Shown one piece after another: positions 17,235-24,928 of a stretch of DNA of 64,000 nucleotides. The DNA comes from Candidatus Koribacter versatilis Ellin345 (GTDB lineage: Bacteria; Acidobacteriota; Terriglobia; Terriglobales; Acidobacteriaceae). The position numbers were made by a program, and so were the translations under genes. The notes under the pieces are model-generated. The model saw only the letters and a list, made by a program, of their open reading frames with translations, did no database searches and was not told where the DNA came from. Positions within the stretch are counted from its first letter, which is position 1; each line of letters starts with the position of its first letter. The stretch is taken from contig NC_008009.1 of NCBI RefSeq assembly GCF_000014005.1, forward strand, positions 2,480,001 through 2,544,000, given 5' to 3'.

Positions 17235-18191
17235 CTACTCGTAGTTGTTGCCGAACACCGGGATGCTGTTCTGAACCATGTATCTCAGACGCTGCGCGCG
17301 AGTGGACCAATCGGTGCTTTGAACTTGCAAGAGACGGGTTGCGATGGCGATGGCACGCTTGCCGGCGTCCGCCGATTTGTCGCCTTTTGCTTCGGTGCGA
17401 TAGATGTCAACGAGTGCCCCGTATCGATACGCAGCGTTATAAAGCGCCTCGGGCGTATCCGGTGAATTGGGATATTCTTCCGCGTACTTCTCGTAGATTT
17501 CCGCTTCCTTCAACGGGCACTTGGATAGCCCGTCCCACTCGCCGCAGATCTTGTTATCGATGAGATGAAACGCCGCCATTTCCGACCACTTGGTGTGCGG
17601 GAATTTCTTCATGACGAGTTTCATGTACTGGTCGTCGATCTGAGCGCGGAGGTTTGGGTCGGCGGCTTTGGATGAGGGACGAGAGGAAGTGTCGGCCTTG
17701 TCGACCTGCCACTCGATGTCGGCGGCGCGGTAAAGCGCTTCGCCTGCGAGGGGCGATTGCGGAAAGAGATCGTACACGCGGTAATAGAGGCGACGGGCAT
17801 CGCCAGCGGCGCCTTTCCGACCGCGGCGGCGGCTGGCCTCGGCTTCGGAATCCACCGCTTCGCCGAAGAGGAGCTTATCGCCGTCGGGAGTGGACTGGGT
17901 CACGACGTTACGCGAAAGCATCCAGCCGGAGATGTCGCGGGTGGTCTCGAGGTTTGGGTCAACGTCGACGGTCGCGAGGACGTGAATGTACTTACCGCTG
18001 CGCTCGAGAACGGCAACTTCGCGGCCACGTGCGAAGGTGGAGAGCTTCTGCGAAGTGGTATCGGGAGAAAGGTAGATCTGGCCTTCGCGGATAGTGGCGC
18101 CGTGTTCAGTGACGGGCGCGGCGTTCGCGCCGGAAGCGGTGAACAGCGCCAGCAAAGCCAGACTGCACACGCCTGCTAGAGTTCGGAACAT
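17235..18191 (-). CDS. Secreted protein with SH3-like and TPR-like parts
   Basis: 318 residues with a signal peptide (MFRTLAGVCSLALLALFTASGANA). Residues about 30-95 look like a bacterial SH3 domain (TIREGQIYLSPDTTSQKL, REVAVLERSGKYIHV, DISGWML). The rest is helical with BamD/TPR-like repeats (LYYRVYDLFPQSPLAGEALY, KYAEEYPNSPDTPEALYNAA). It is probably periplasmic, acting as a wall- or protein-binding scaffold. It lies in the same direction as the threonine ammonia-lyase gene, 28 bp after it. Enzymatic activity is not expected. Confidence 0.75.
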   Translation of the reverse strand: MFRTLAGVCSLALLALFTASGANAAPVTEHGATIREGQIYLSPDTTSQKLSTFARGREVAVLERSGKYIHVLATVDVDPNLETTRDISGWMLSRNVVTQSTPDGDKLLFGEAVDSEAEASRRRGRKGAAGDARRLYYRVYDLFPQSPLAGEALYRAADIEWQVDKADTSSRPSSKAADPNLRAQIDDQYMKLVMKKFPHTKWSEMAAFHLIDNKICGEWDGLSKCPLKEAEIYEKYAEEYPNSPDTPEALYNAAYRYGALVDIYRTEAKGDKSADAGKRAIAIATRLLQVQSTDWSTRAQRLRYMVQNSIPVFGNNYE

Positions 18192-18219
18192 TCGAAGCGT
18201 TGCTCCTCGTGCCGTCGCG

Positions 18220-19218
18220 CTAGCGCCCAGTCTGCGCGGATTGCGCGTCGGACTCGGTCATTACTTGCGCGAGCAGCGATGGTTCAATATTGCCGCCGCT
18301 CATTACGACAACCACGTTGCGGCCGGCAGGAAGCTCTTTTTCGTGGAAGAGATAAGCAGCAAATGTCACGGCGCCACTTGGTTCAACCACGAGGCGCGAC
18401 TCGCTCATCATGCGGCGCATGGCCTCGCGGATTTCGTCCTCTTCTACCGTGACGATGTCGTCTACATATTGCTTGATGATTTCGTAGTTCAAATCTCCAA
18501 CGGACTGAGTGCGGAGGCCGTCGGCAAGGGTACTCGAAACACGCTCAGCAGGGAGGGTGACGATCTTACCGGTTCGCAGCGACTGCTGGGCGTCGTTGGC
18601 CAGTTCGGGCTCGACGCCGATGATCTTCGCCCTACTGCCGCTCATCTTCAGTGCTGCGGAGACCCCGCTGATCAAACCGCCGCCGCCAATGGGGACGAGT
18701 ACGATGTCGGCCTCAGGGAGGTCTTCGTAGATTTCCATGCCGACGGTGCCTTGGCCGGAGATGATCTGTTCGTCGTCATAGGGCGGGACGATCGCGTAGC
18801 CATGCTCCTGAGCCAACGATTCCGCCTTCTTACGGCGCTCGGAGCTGGCTGGTCCTACAGTTACTATTTCGGCCCCGAGGGCCTTGGTCGCGTCCATTTT
18901 GACCTTGGGAGCGTTGCGCGGCATTACGATGCACGCCTTCACACCCATGGCGCGCGCACCATAGGCTACGCCCTGCGCATGGTTTCCGCTCGAATAGGTG
19001 ATTACACCTCTTTGACGTTCCTCGTCGGAAAGCGTTGCGATCTTGTTGTAAGCGCCGCGGAGTTTGAACGAGCCAATCGGCTGCAGCGACTCTGGCTTGA
19101 TGCGCAGAGTGCGGTCGTTGTGGGTGTGGCCGGGAGGGAAGTATTGGACCAACGGGGTTCGCGCCGCAATGCCGCGGAGACGCTCTTGAGCTTGGCGGAA
19201 AGATTCAAGGGAGACCAT
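18220..19218 (-). CDS. Threonine ammonia-lyase / serine-threonine dehydratase (PLP enzyme)
   Basis: 332 residues, fold type II PLP enzyme. The PLP-binding Lys is in PIGSFKLRGAYN; SSGNHAQGVAYGA binds the substrate carboxylate and the cofactor; VPIGGGGLISG is the phosphate-binding glycine loop. There is no C-terminal ACT domain, so it resembles catabolic TdcB or serine racemase-like forms rather than the regulated biosynthetic IlvA. ATG 19218 is preferred (AGGTG about 8 bases upstream) over GTG 19227. It makes 2-oxobutanoate from threonine, or pyruvate from serine. Confidence 0.9.
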   Translation of the reverse strand: MVSLESFRQAQERLRGIAARTPLVQYFPPGHTHNDRTLRIKPESLQPIGSFKLRGAYNKIATLSDEERQRGVITYSSGNHAQGVAYGARAMGVKACIVMPRNAPKVKMDATKALGAEIVTVGPASSERRKKAESLAQEHGYAIVPPYDDEQIISGQGTVGMEIYEDLPEADIVLVPIGGGGLISGVSAALKMSGSRAKIIGVEPELANDAQQSLRTGKIVTLPAERVSSTLADGLRTQSVGDLNYEIIKQYVDDIVTVEEDEIREAMRRMMSESRLVVEPSGAVTFAAYLFHEKELPAGRNVVVVMSGGNIEPSLLAQVMTESDAQSAQTGR

Positions 19219-19245
19219 CAGTGGCACCTGCCTGATGTTACACCG

Positions 19246-20286
19246 TCAGGCTGCTTCTCCAATGCTTCGTCCGAGAACCCGCTGGTAAACCGCGGCGTAG
19301 TCTGCGGCCATGCGGCTGGCCGAGAAGTGCTGTTCCACGCGGGCACGGCAGGCCTCGGGGCGGATGCGGCTGACGTCGGAAATAGCGCTGACCATGGCTT
19401 CGAGGGAATCGACGATGTAGCCGGTGACGCCGTCGGCAACGATCTCCGGAAGGGCTCCGCGGCGCCAGGTGATGACCGGCGTACCACAGGCCATAGCTTC
19501 CATCGCCACGAGGGAGCTGGTTTCGTCGACCTGGCTCGGGATGAGGAGAGCGGAGGCGCGGGAGAGGAGGTCGAGCTTTTCGTCGAAAGTGGGGCTGTCG
19601 ATGAATGTGATTTGATCGTCGAGGCGCGGCTGAATTTCGCGCGCAAAATACGCTTCGTGATAGGTGAAGGGATAAACCTGGCCGGCAAGGATGAGTCGGT
19701 TGCCGCTGCGTTTGGCGGCTTCGATGGCGAGGTGCGGGGCCTTCTCTTCGCAGATGCGCCCGAGCCAGAGGAGATAGTCGTCCTTCTGTTCGCGGAACTT
19801 GAATCGGTCGATGGCGATGCCGTTCTGCACCCATCCCACGAGGTTCGGCACGTCGGCGAAGGTGTGGGCCTGAGTCGCGGAGACGCAATTGACGTTGATG
19901 TTGTGGCCGAGCACGTGCCAGTTTACGCCCGGGTAAAAGCTGCGGGGAAGATGTGCGGTGGCGAGGATCGGGACGGCGACATCCGCCGCGCTGGCGAAGA
20001 AGGAGCCGCTCTTGTCGTGGATAAGATCGAAAGATTCCGATGCAAGGAGGCTGCGAATGGCGGCGTGGTGCTCGCGATTACGCTCTTCAAAAGTGTCGGA
20101 CTGAGTTGGGATATCACCGGTCGAGAAAAGCCGCCCGTTGACGCGCGAACCGGCACAAGCAGCGACTGTCGTTTCATGTCCGCGGAGGTGCATTTCTCGT
20201 TCGAGTGTCCAGAGCATTTGCTCGGCGCCGCCGGCGCTGGCGTCGGACACGTGATGAAGCGGATAAGCGACGTACAGAATGCGCAT
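19246..20286 (-). CDS. Family 4 glycosyltransferase
   Basis: 346 residues, GT-B fold. The N-terminal domain starts MRILYVAYPLHHVSDASAGG with the acceptor-side loop. The C-terminal donor domain includes YLLWLGRICEEKAPHLAIEA and the retaining GT4 signature around LIPSQVDETSSLVAMEAMAC plus GTPVI (E-x7-E). No signal peptide, so cytoplasmic. It begins 2 bp after the PIG-L deacetylase stop, so the two are translationally linked. They are likely to act in sequence, with transfer of an N-acetyl sugar followed by deacetylation. Acceptor unknown. Confidence 0.9.
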   Translation of the reverse strand: MRILYVAYPLHHVSDASAGGAEQMLWTLEREMHLRGHETTVAACAGSRVNGRLFSTGDIPTQSDTFEERNREHHAAIRSLLASESFDLIHDKSGSFFASAADVAVPILATAHLPRSFYPGVNWHVLGHNINVNCVSATQAHTFADVPNLVGWVQNGIAIDRFKFREQKDDYLLWLGRICEEKAPHLAIEAAKRSGNRLILAGQVYPFTYHEAYFAREIQPRLDDQITFIDSPTFDEKLDLLSRASALLIPSQVDETSSLVAMEAMACGTPVITWRRGALPEIVADGVTGYIVDSLEAMVSAISDVSRIRPEACRARVEQHFSASRMAADYAAVYQRVLGRSIGEAA

Positions 20287-20288
20287 AA

Positions 20289-21077
20289 CTAGCGAGCGCT
20301 CTCGGCGCGCGGGGCGCCTTGCAGATACTCCATGAATTTGTCGGCCACCTGCTGGCCCTTAATCGGCCACTGCCAGGCTTCGTAGTTCAGAACGCCATCG
20401 TGCGGCGGACGGCTGTAGTCGTAGCGCGCCATGGGCCGGAAGGTTTCACGCAGATTGTTTTCGAAGATGGCGACCGTGCCTTGCTGCGAGACGTAGGCTT
20501 CGCACATGGTGCGCTTTCGGCGCAGTTCCTCGGCTGTGGGAACGAACTCGATCTCGGTTCCGTTGGTGCTGTGAAATTCCTGGAGGAGGATGTCGTCGCC
20601 GCCTTTGCGGAAGTAGAGCGGTGCCTCCCAAGCGAGGAGGGAACATTCGTCGGCAATTTGGCGGCCGAGGAAGTTGCAGGAATCGTGGTCGGGGTGCCCA
20701 CCTTCGTAAGCGAGCGTGAGGATGACATCGGGCGTGTGCTGCCTCACGAGCTTTCGGAGAGCGTCGGCGGCAGCGGGGAGATTTCGGAAGAGACGCTGGT
20801 CCTGAAATTGACAGCCAGCGTCGTCGGCGAGCCAGAGAACTTCGCTTACGCCGACGGCGGCACACGCATCGTGAGCTTCGGCGCGCCGGATGGCGACGTA
20901 CTTCTCGCGCGAACCGTAGCGGCCCCAGAAGTACTCGTCTTGCGGGCCGCCGTCCGTGGCATAGACGACGATGGGTTCACGCACGCGTTGCAGCAATGCG
21001 CCGCACGAGATGGATTCGTCGTCAGGATGTGCGACGAGGACGAGCGTGCGATTCAAAAGGGGAGCCAGGGGATCCAT
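20289..21077 (-). CDS. PIG-L family N-deacetylase
   Basis: 262 residues from ATG 21077. The zinc-binding LmbE/PIG-L motifs are present: AHPDDE (residues 16-21) and GGHPDHDSC (His 128, His 131). These enzymes remove acetyl groups from N-acetylglucosaminyl conjugates (as in MshB, BshB and teicoplanin-type deacetylases). The start at 21077 avoids overlap with the divergent dapD gene, and a longer frame to 21152 is less likely. First gene of an operon with the GT4 gene. Confidence 0.9.
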   Translation of the reverse strand: MDPLAPLLNRTLVLVAHPDDESISCGALLQRVREPIVVYATDGGPQDEYFWGRYGSREKYVAIRRAEAHDACAAVGVSEVLWLADDAGCQFQDQRLFRNLPAAADALRKLVRQHTPDVILTLAYEGGHPDHDSCNFLGRQIADECSLLAWEAPLYFRKGGDDILLQEFHSTNGTEIEFVPTAEELRRKRTMCEAYVSQQGTVAIFENNLRETFRPMARYDYSRPPHDGVLNYEAWQWPIKGQQVADKFMEYLQGAPRAESAR

Positions 21078-21146
21078 TCCACTTCTAGGATGCAAATTCA
21101 GGGCTGCACGTTTGGAATCACGAAGGTGACAGGTATACTCGCGGCG

Positions 21147-21983
21147 ATGCATTCGTTACAGCTAGAGATCGAAAGACTTTACGGGCTGGGCGCGCAAGCG
21201 GCGCAGGAGCCAGGCGCCCGCGACACGTTTTTCAAGTTGCGCGAAGCCCTCTCACGAGGAGAAGTACGGTCCGCTGAGAAGCGCGACGGACGCTGGGTTG
21301 CGAACGCCTGGGTGAAGCAGGGAATTCTGCTTGGCTTCCGGCTGGGCGAACTGGCGGCGATGGAATCGTGTGGATCGTTCTCGTTCATTGATAAGGACAC
21401 GTACCCAGTACAGCATTTCTCGCCGGAGCAGCGGGTGCGCGTGGTACCCGGTGGGTCAACGGTTCGCGAAGGGGCGTATCTCGCGGCATCGGTTGTCTGC
21501 ATGCCGCCGATGTATGTGAACGTAGGTGCCTACGTGGACGAAGGCACGATGATCGATTCGCATGCACTCGTCGGATCCTGCGCGCAGATCGGTAAACGCG
21601 TTCACCTGAGCGCAGCCGCCCAAGTCGGTGGCGTACTGGAACCCATCAATGCGACGCCGGTGGTGATCGAAGACGATGTACTCGTTGGCGGCAACTGCGG
21701 CGTATACGAAGGAACCATCGTTCACGAACGAGCAGTGCTGGGAGCCGGGACGATCCTGACGCGATCCACGCCGCTGTTCGATATTGTGCGTGAAGAGATT
21801 TACCGATCGTCGGCCGAGGGTCCGCTGGAGGTTCCGGCGGGGGCGGTGGTGGTGCCGGGATCGCGGGCGATTACGCGAGGGAAGGCGCAGGCGTGGGGAC
21901 TGTCGCTCTATGCGCCGGTGATTGTGAAGTATCGCGATGAGAAGACCGACAAGGGAGTGGAGTTGGAGGATTTGCTGCGGTGA
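21147..21983 (+). CDS. dapD: 2,3,4,5-tetrahydropyridine-2,6-dicarboxylate N-succinyltransferase
   Basis: 278 residues, full length. An N-terminal helical domain (MHSLQLEIERLYGLG...) precedes a left-handed beta-helix of hexapeptide repeats (YVNVGAYVDEGTMIDSHALV, VVIEDDVLVGGNCGVYEG). A C-terminal extension includes KYRDEKTDKGVELEDLL. It succinylates tetrahydrodipicolinate in the lysine/meso-diaminopimelate pathway. ATG 21147 fits the family N-terminus; the frame stays open far upstream on this strand, but that part is antisense to the PIG-L gene and is not coding. Divergent from the PIG-L/GT4 operon. Confidence 0.93.
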   Translation: MHSLQLEIERLYGLGAQAAQEPGARDTFFKLREALSRGEVRSAEKRDGRWVANAWVKQGILLGFRLGELAAMESCGSFSFIDKDTYPVQHFSPEQRVRVVPGGSTVREGAYLAASVVCMPPMYVNVGAYVDEGTMIDSHALVGSCAQIGKRVHLSAAAQVGGVLEPINATPVVIEDDVLVGGNCGVYEGTIVHERAVLGAGTILTRSTPLFDIVREEIYRSSAEGPLEVPAGAVVVPGSRAITRGKAQAWGLSLYAPVIVKYRDEKTDKGVELEDLLR

Positions 21984-21998
21984 TTCGTGGAGAGGATC

Positions 21999-22051
21999 GG
22001 GGTCCTTCGACTACGCGTGCTGCGCACGCTTCGCTCAATATGACAGGGCAC
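21999..22051 (-). repeat. Dispersed repeat, family A copy 1 (reverse orientation)
   Basis: Read on the minus strand, this contains a TGTCAT...GAGCGAAGC start and a CGCAGC...GTAGTCGAAGGACCCC end. It matches the core of the copies at 46073-46144 and 50456-50529. It fills the gap between dapD and the symporter gene. Confidence 0.7.
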
Positions 22052-22059
22052 ATAGGCTC

Positions 22060-23451
22060 GTGAAACAGAAAACGCTTTATATCGCGCTAGGACTCTTTAC
22101 TCTCGCGGCGGCGCTGACGGTCGCTGACCGGTTCGTGCATTTTCCCGCTGCCGTTCTGATGACAGCGCGCTGGCTGCTGGTAGCGGCGCTGTTGGTCCAC
22201 GGATGGTTCAAGCGCTCGCTGACGACGTGGATTTTTGTTGCCATGATTGTGGGTGCAGTCGCCGGCCACGATTTCCCGCAGATTGCCGACGATCGCCACG
22301 TCAACGTCCGCGTGCTGGCGTTGATTTTCCTTCGCCTGATTAAGACGGTCATCGCTCCGCTGATCTTCGCAACTCTCGTGGTCGGTATCGCTGGGCACAG
22401 CGATATGAAGGCCGTCGGTCGCATGGGCATCAAAGCCATTGTCTTTTTCGAGGTGGTAACCACGCTTGCGCTGGTAATTGGGCTGTTCGCCATCAACGTG
22501 AGTAAGGCGGGCGTGGGAGCGCAAATTCCGGTGACCACGTCGGCGTCCGACCTCGCGGCGCAGAAGCTCACGGCTACCGACACGATCCTCCACGTCTTCC
22601 CGGAGAACATTGCCAAGTCGATTGCCGAGGGGCAGGTGCTGCAGGTCGTCGTCTTCAGCGTGCTGTTTGGGATTGGCCTCGCCGGCGTACGCGAAGAGCG
22701 TCGTAAGACGATGCTGACTTTTTGTGAGTCGCTCGCCGAGGTGATGTTCAAGTTCACCAACATCGTAATGCTGTTTGCACCGATCGGCGTCGGCGCGGCG
22801 ATTGCGTACACCGTGGGCCATACCGGGCTTGGCGTGTTAGTGAATCTCGCTAAATTGATTGCCGCGCTTTATGTGGCGCTGATCGTTTTCCTAGTCGGCG
22901 TGATGCTGCCGGTGCTGTGGTGGATGAAAGTGCCGATTCGCGCGTTTCTGAAGGCGATTGCGGAACCGGCGACCATCGCCTTCGGTACGGCGAGTTCTGA
23001 AGCGGCGCTACCGAGCGCGATGGAGTGCATGGAGGCGTTTGGCGTTCCGCGCAAAGTCGTCGCGTTCGTGATGCCGACCGGTTACAGCTTCAATCTCACG
23101 GGTAGCACGCTCTATTTATCGCTGGCGGCGATCTTTGTGGCGCAGGCGAGCGGGATCCATATGTCGATTGGCCAGCAATTGCTGCTGATGCTCACGCTCA
23201 TGCTCACGAGCAAAGGCGTCGCGGGCGTCTCGCGAGCGGCGATGGTGATCCTGCTGGCGACAGTTGGAACGTTTGGGCTACCCATTGAACCGGTGTTTGT
23301 GCTGCTGGGAATCGATCAGTTGATGGACATGGGACGCACCGCGGTGAACGTCATTGGGAACTGCGTGGCGACTGTGGTGGTGGCGAAGTGGGAAGGCGAG
23401 ATGCCGGTCGCTATTCAGGCGTCTGGCATGCGGGACGCCGTCCGCGATTAG
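22060..23451 (+). CDS. Dicarboxylate/amino acid:cation symporter (DAACS family)
   Basis: 463 residues from GTG 22060 (AGG five bases upstream; the upstream extension lies in a repeat). It is polytopic, with the DAACS/GltP signatures in order: a serine-rich re-entrant loop (AFGTASSEAALPSAMECM, HP1), PTGYSFNLTGSTLYLS (transmembrane helix 7, NMDGT-equivalent), and the KGVAGVSRAAMVIL HP2 loop. It should couple uptake of C4-dicarboxylates, glutamate or aspartate to Na+ or H+ at the inner membrane. Substrate not assignable. Confidence 0.93.
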   Translation: MKQKTLYIALGLFTLAAALTVADRFVHFPAAVLMTARWLLVAALLVHGWFKRSLTTWIFVAMIVGAVAGHDFPQIADDRHVNVRVLALIFLRLIKTVIAPLIFATLVVGIAGHSDMKAVGRMGIKAIVFFEVVTTLALVIGLFAINVSKAGVGAQIPVTTSASDLAAQKLTATDTILHVFPENIAKSIAEGQVLQVVVFSVLFGIGLAGVREERRKTMLTFCESLAEVMFKFTNIVMLFAPIGVGAAIAYTVGHTGLGVLVNLAKLIAALYVALIVFLVGVMLPVLWWMKVPIRAFLKAIAEPATIAFGTASSEAALPSAMECMEAFGVPRKVVAFVMPTGYSFNLTGSTLYLSLAAIFVAQASGIHMSIGQQLLLMLTLMLTSKGVAGVSRAAMVILLATVGTFGLPIEPVFVLLGIDQLMDMGRTAVNVIGNCVATVVVAKWEGEMPVAIQASGMRDAVRD

Positions 23452-23750
23452 GTCGCGGAGTCCTCGGGCATGACATCCGGCCACTGTTGCGCGCCGTTCA
23501 ATACACGCAATATCCGCACGCAATCAACCTCGATTCGGTACGCAACGATGAAGGGCGTAAGCTCGACTACCAGCTCTCGAGTGCCTTCAACTCGACCTTG
23601 TCGGCCGCTTTCTGGGAATTGAACCAGCATTTCGATTTGCGTCTCGATGCGATCATCAACCAGCACCGCGTTTTGCGGGCTCTCTGCTTCGATGTAATCA
23701 AAGATCGTTTCACGATCCGCCATCGCAAAGGTTGACCATTCCAACTCCAT
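23448..23750 (-). CDS. RelE/ParE-type toxin
   Basis: 100 residues. ParE/RelE-fold features: ADRETIFDYIEAESPQNA, QIEMLVQFPESGRQGRVEG with the conserved PxxGR, TRELVVELTPFIVAYRIE, then VRILRVLNGAQQWP. It starts 3 bp after the stop of the antitoxin gene, giving the usual antitoxin-first order. Predicted to inhibit gyrase (ParE) or cut ribosome-bound mRNA (RelE). The 3' end overlaps the stop of the convergent symporter gene by 4 bp. Confidence 0.88.
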   Translation of the reverse strand: MELEWSTFAMADRETIFDYIEAESPQNAVLVDDRIETQIEMLVQFPESGRQGRVEGTRELVVELTPFIVAYRIEVDCVRILRVLNGAQQWPDVMPEDSAT

Positions 23751-23753
23751 TCG

Positions 23754-24050
23754 TCAGCGGGCCTTGCGCAGCGCCGTCTGGCGTCGCTTCGCAAAATGCT
23801 TCTTCACCTGTTCATGGGGTACAGCGGCGCGGCCATCGGCCAGTGCCTCTTGCACTTTAGCGCGAAACCAGGCGTCGTGGGCGGGGCTTTCGTCCTTCAA
23901 CACGAATGGCAGTGCCCCTTCGTTTGCGATCCGGGTCAGCAAAATGCGCACTGCATCTGACACGGTGAGGCCGGACTTCTCCAACACGGCTGCCGCCCGT
24001 TCCTTCACAACAGGATCGATTCGGGTTTGTACCAGAGCGCTCGAAAGCAT
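23754..24050 (-). CDS. RelB/DinJ-type antitoxin
   Basis: 98 residues. An N-terminal ribbon-helix-helix domain (MLSSALVQTRIDPVVKERAA, LEKSGLTVSDAVRILLTRIA) matches RelB/DinJ antitoxins. The C-terminal part (AWFRAKVQEALADGRAAVPH, HFAKRR) would wrap the toxin. GAGGAG six bases before the ATG at 24050 fixes the start. It should repress its own promoter and neutralise the downstream ParE-like toxin. Confidence 0.88.
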   Translation of the reverse strand: MLSSALVQTRIDPVVKERAAAVLEKSGLTVSDAVRILLTRIANEGALPFVLKDESPAHDAWFRAKVQEALADGRAAVPHEQVKKHFAKRRQTALRKAR

Positions 24051-24115
24051 CGCAATCTCCTCTGGTTCATTGTAATGCATACGAATGACAAAGTGAACAA
24101 ACCTAAAGATCGGCT

Positions 24116-24817
24116 CTAAACGCTTGATGGCGGCAGCAAGATCGGCTGCACGGCTTGTTGGTCTTGCAGACGCATGTGCTCGCGGCGGGCGAGATGTTTT
24201 TCGCGAAAGTGCTTTGCGGCGCGTTCGCCCCAGGCGCGGACGAAGAAGTAATTCAGGCTGCCGCCGATCACAGAGCTTGCCAACGGGATGATTCGAGCGC
24301 TCCACTTCTCTACGACTTCCACGCTGGCTCGCGCGGCAATCCGCTGGATAACTTTCGGGATGAAGCGCTGCACGACCTCACGCTCCAGCAACTCGCGGCT
24401 GATGTCGACGCCGGCGGCACTGGCGGCGGCAATCCAAAGTTCGGCCATTTCGTTGTCGGTGTTGAACTCGAAGCCGTAGATCAAGCTCAGCTTCTGGATC
24501 ATGCGCATGGTGATCGCCGCCAGGATGCTGAGGTCGGGAACGATGGTAAGAAATCCGCCAAGGCCGAAGCCGGCGCCTTCGGCGGCAGCGAGCTTCATGG
24601 CGCCGCGAATGGTATCGTTCGCGGCATCGTCGAGCTGCTCCGTGGGGACGGAATAGAGACCGTGATAGCTGACGATTGGCAGATTATGCGCGGTTCGGAG
24701 GTGCGTCAGGTAGTCGTTGGGATTGACGGCAACCGTGGAATAGGCGCGCGTAAGGCCCTTCTGAATTCCGCTTTGGACGCGGCGCGCAAGCCAACCCTTC
24801 TTTACCGCTTCTGCCAT
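24116..24817 (-). CDS. EcsC family protein
   Basis: 233 residues. It resembles the EcsC family: AANDTIRGAMKLAAAEGAGF, a hydrophobic LGGFLTIVPDLSILAAITMR segment, and GVDISRELLEREVVQRF, ending with a glycine-rich membrane-like helix (IPLASSVIGGSLNYFFV) and a basic tail. The start at 24817 has AGAAGAG upstream. EcsC belongs to the Bacillus Ecs ABC-transporter operon, but its biochemical role is unknown and no transporter is adjacent here. Divergent from rnj. Confidence 0.8.
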   Translation of the reverse strand: MAEAVKKGWLARRVQSGIQKGLTRAYSTVAVNPNDYLTHLRTAHNLPIVSYHGLYSVPTEQLDDAANDTIRGAMKLAAAEGAGFGLGGFLTIVPDLSILAAITMRMIQKLSLIYGFEFNTDNEMAELWIAAASAAGVDISRELLEREVVQRFIPKVIQRIAARASVEVVEKWSARIIPLASSVIGGSLNYFFVRAWGERAAKHFREKHLARREHMRLQDQQAVQPILLPPSSV

Positions 24818-24928
24818 TTCGCTCTTCTTTAAGTATAGGCTTCGACTGCTTAGATTCCCACCGCGGCGCCGGAGATGTGAGTGCCGTGCTAGGTGCTCCG
24901 TTCTGTGTGCTAGCATCATCTCTTCGTT

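Noticed and set aside
18094-20292. A 732-codon open frame on the plus strand
   Set aside because: It runs antisense through three well-supported minus-strand genes (secreted SH3 protein, threonine ammonia-lyase, GT4). It has no ribosome binding site, and its translation has the composition of a shadow frame.
20319-21146. Upstream in-frame extension of dapD by 276 codons
   Set aside because: It lies antisense to the PIG-L gene; DapD proteins are about 270-280 residues and begin at the ATG at 21147.
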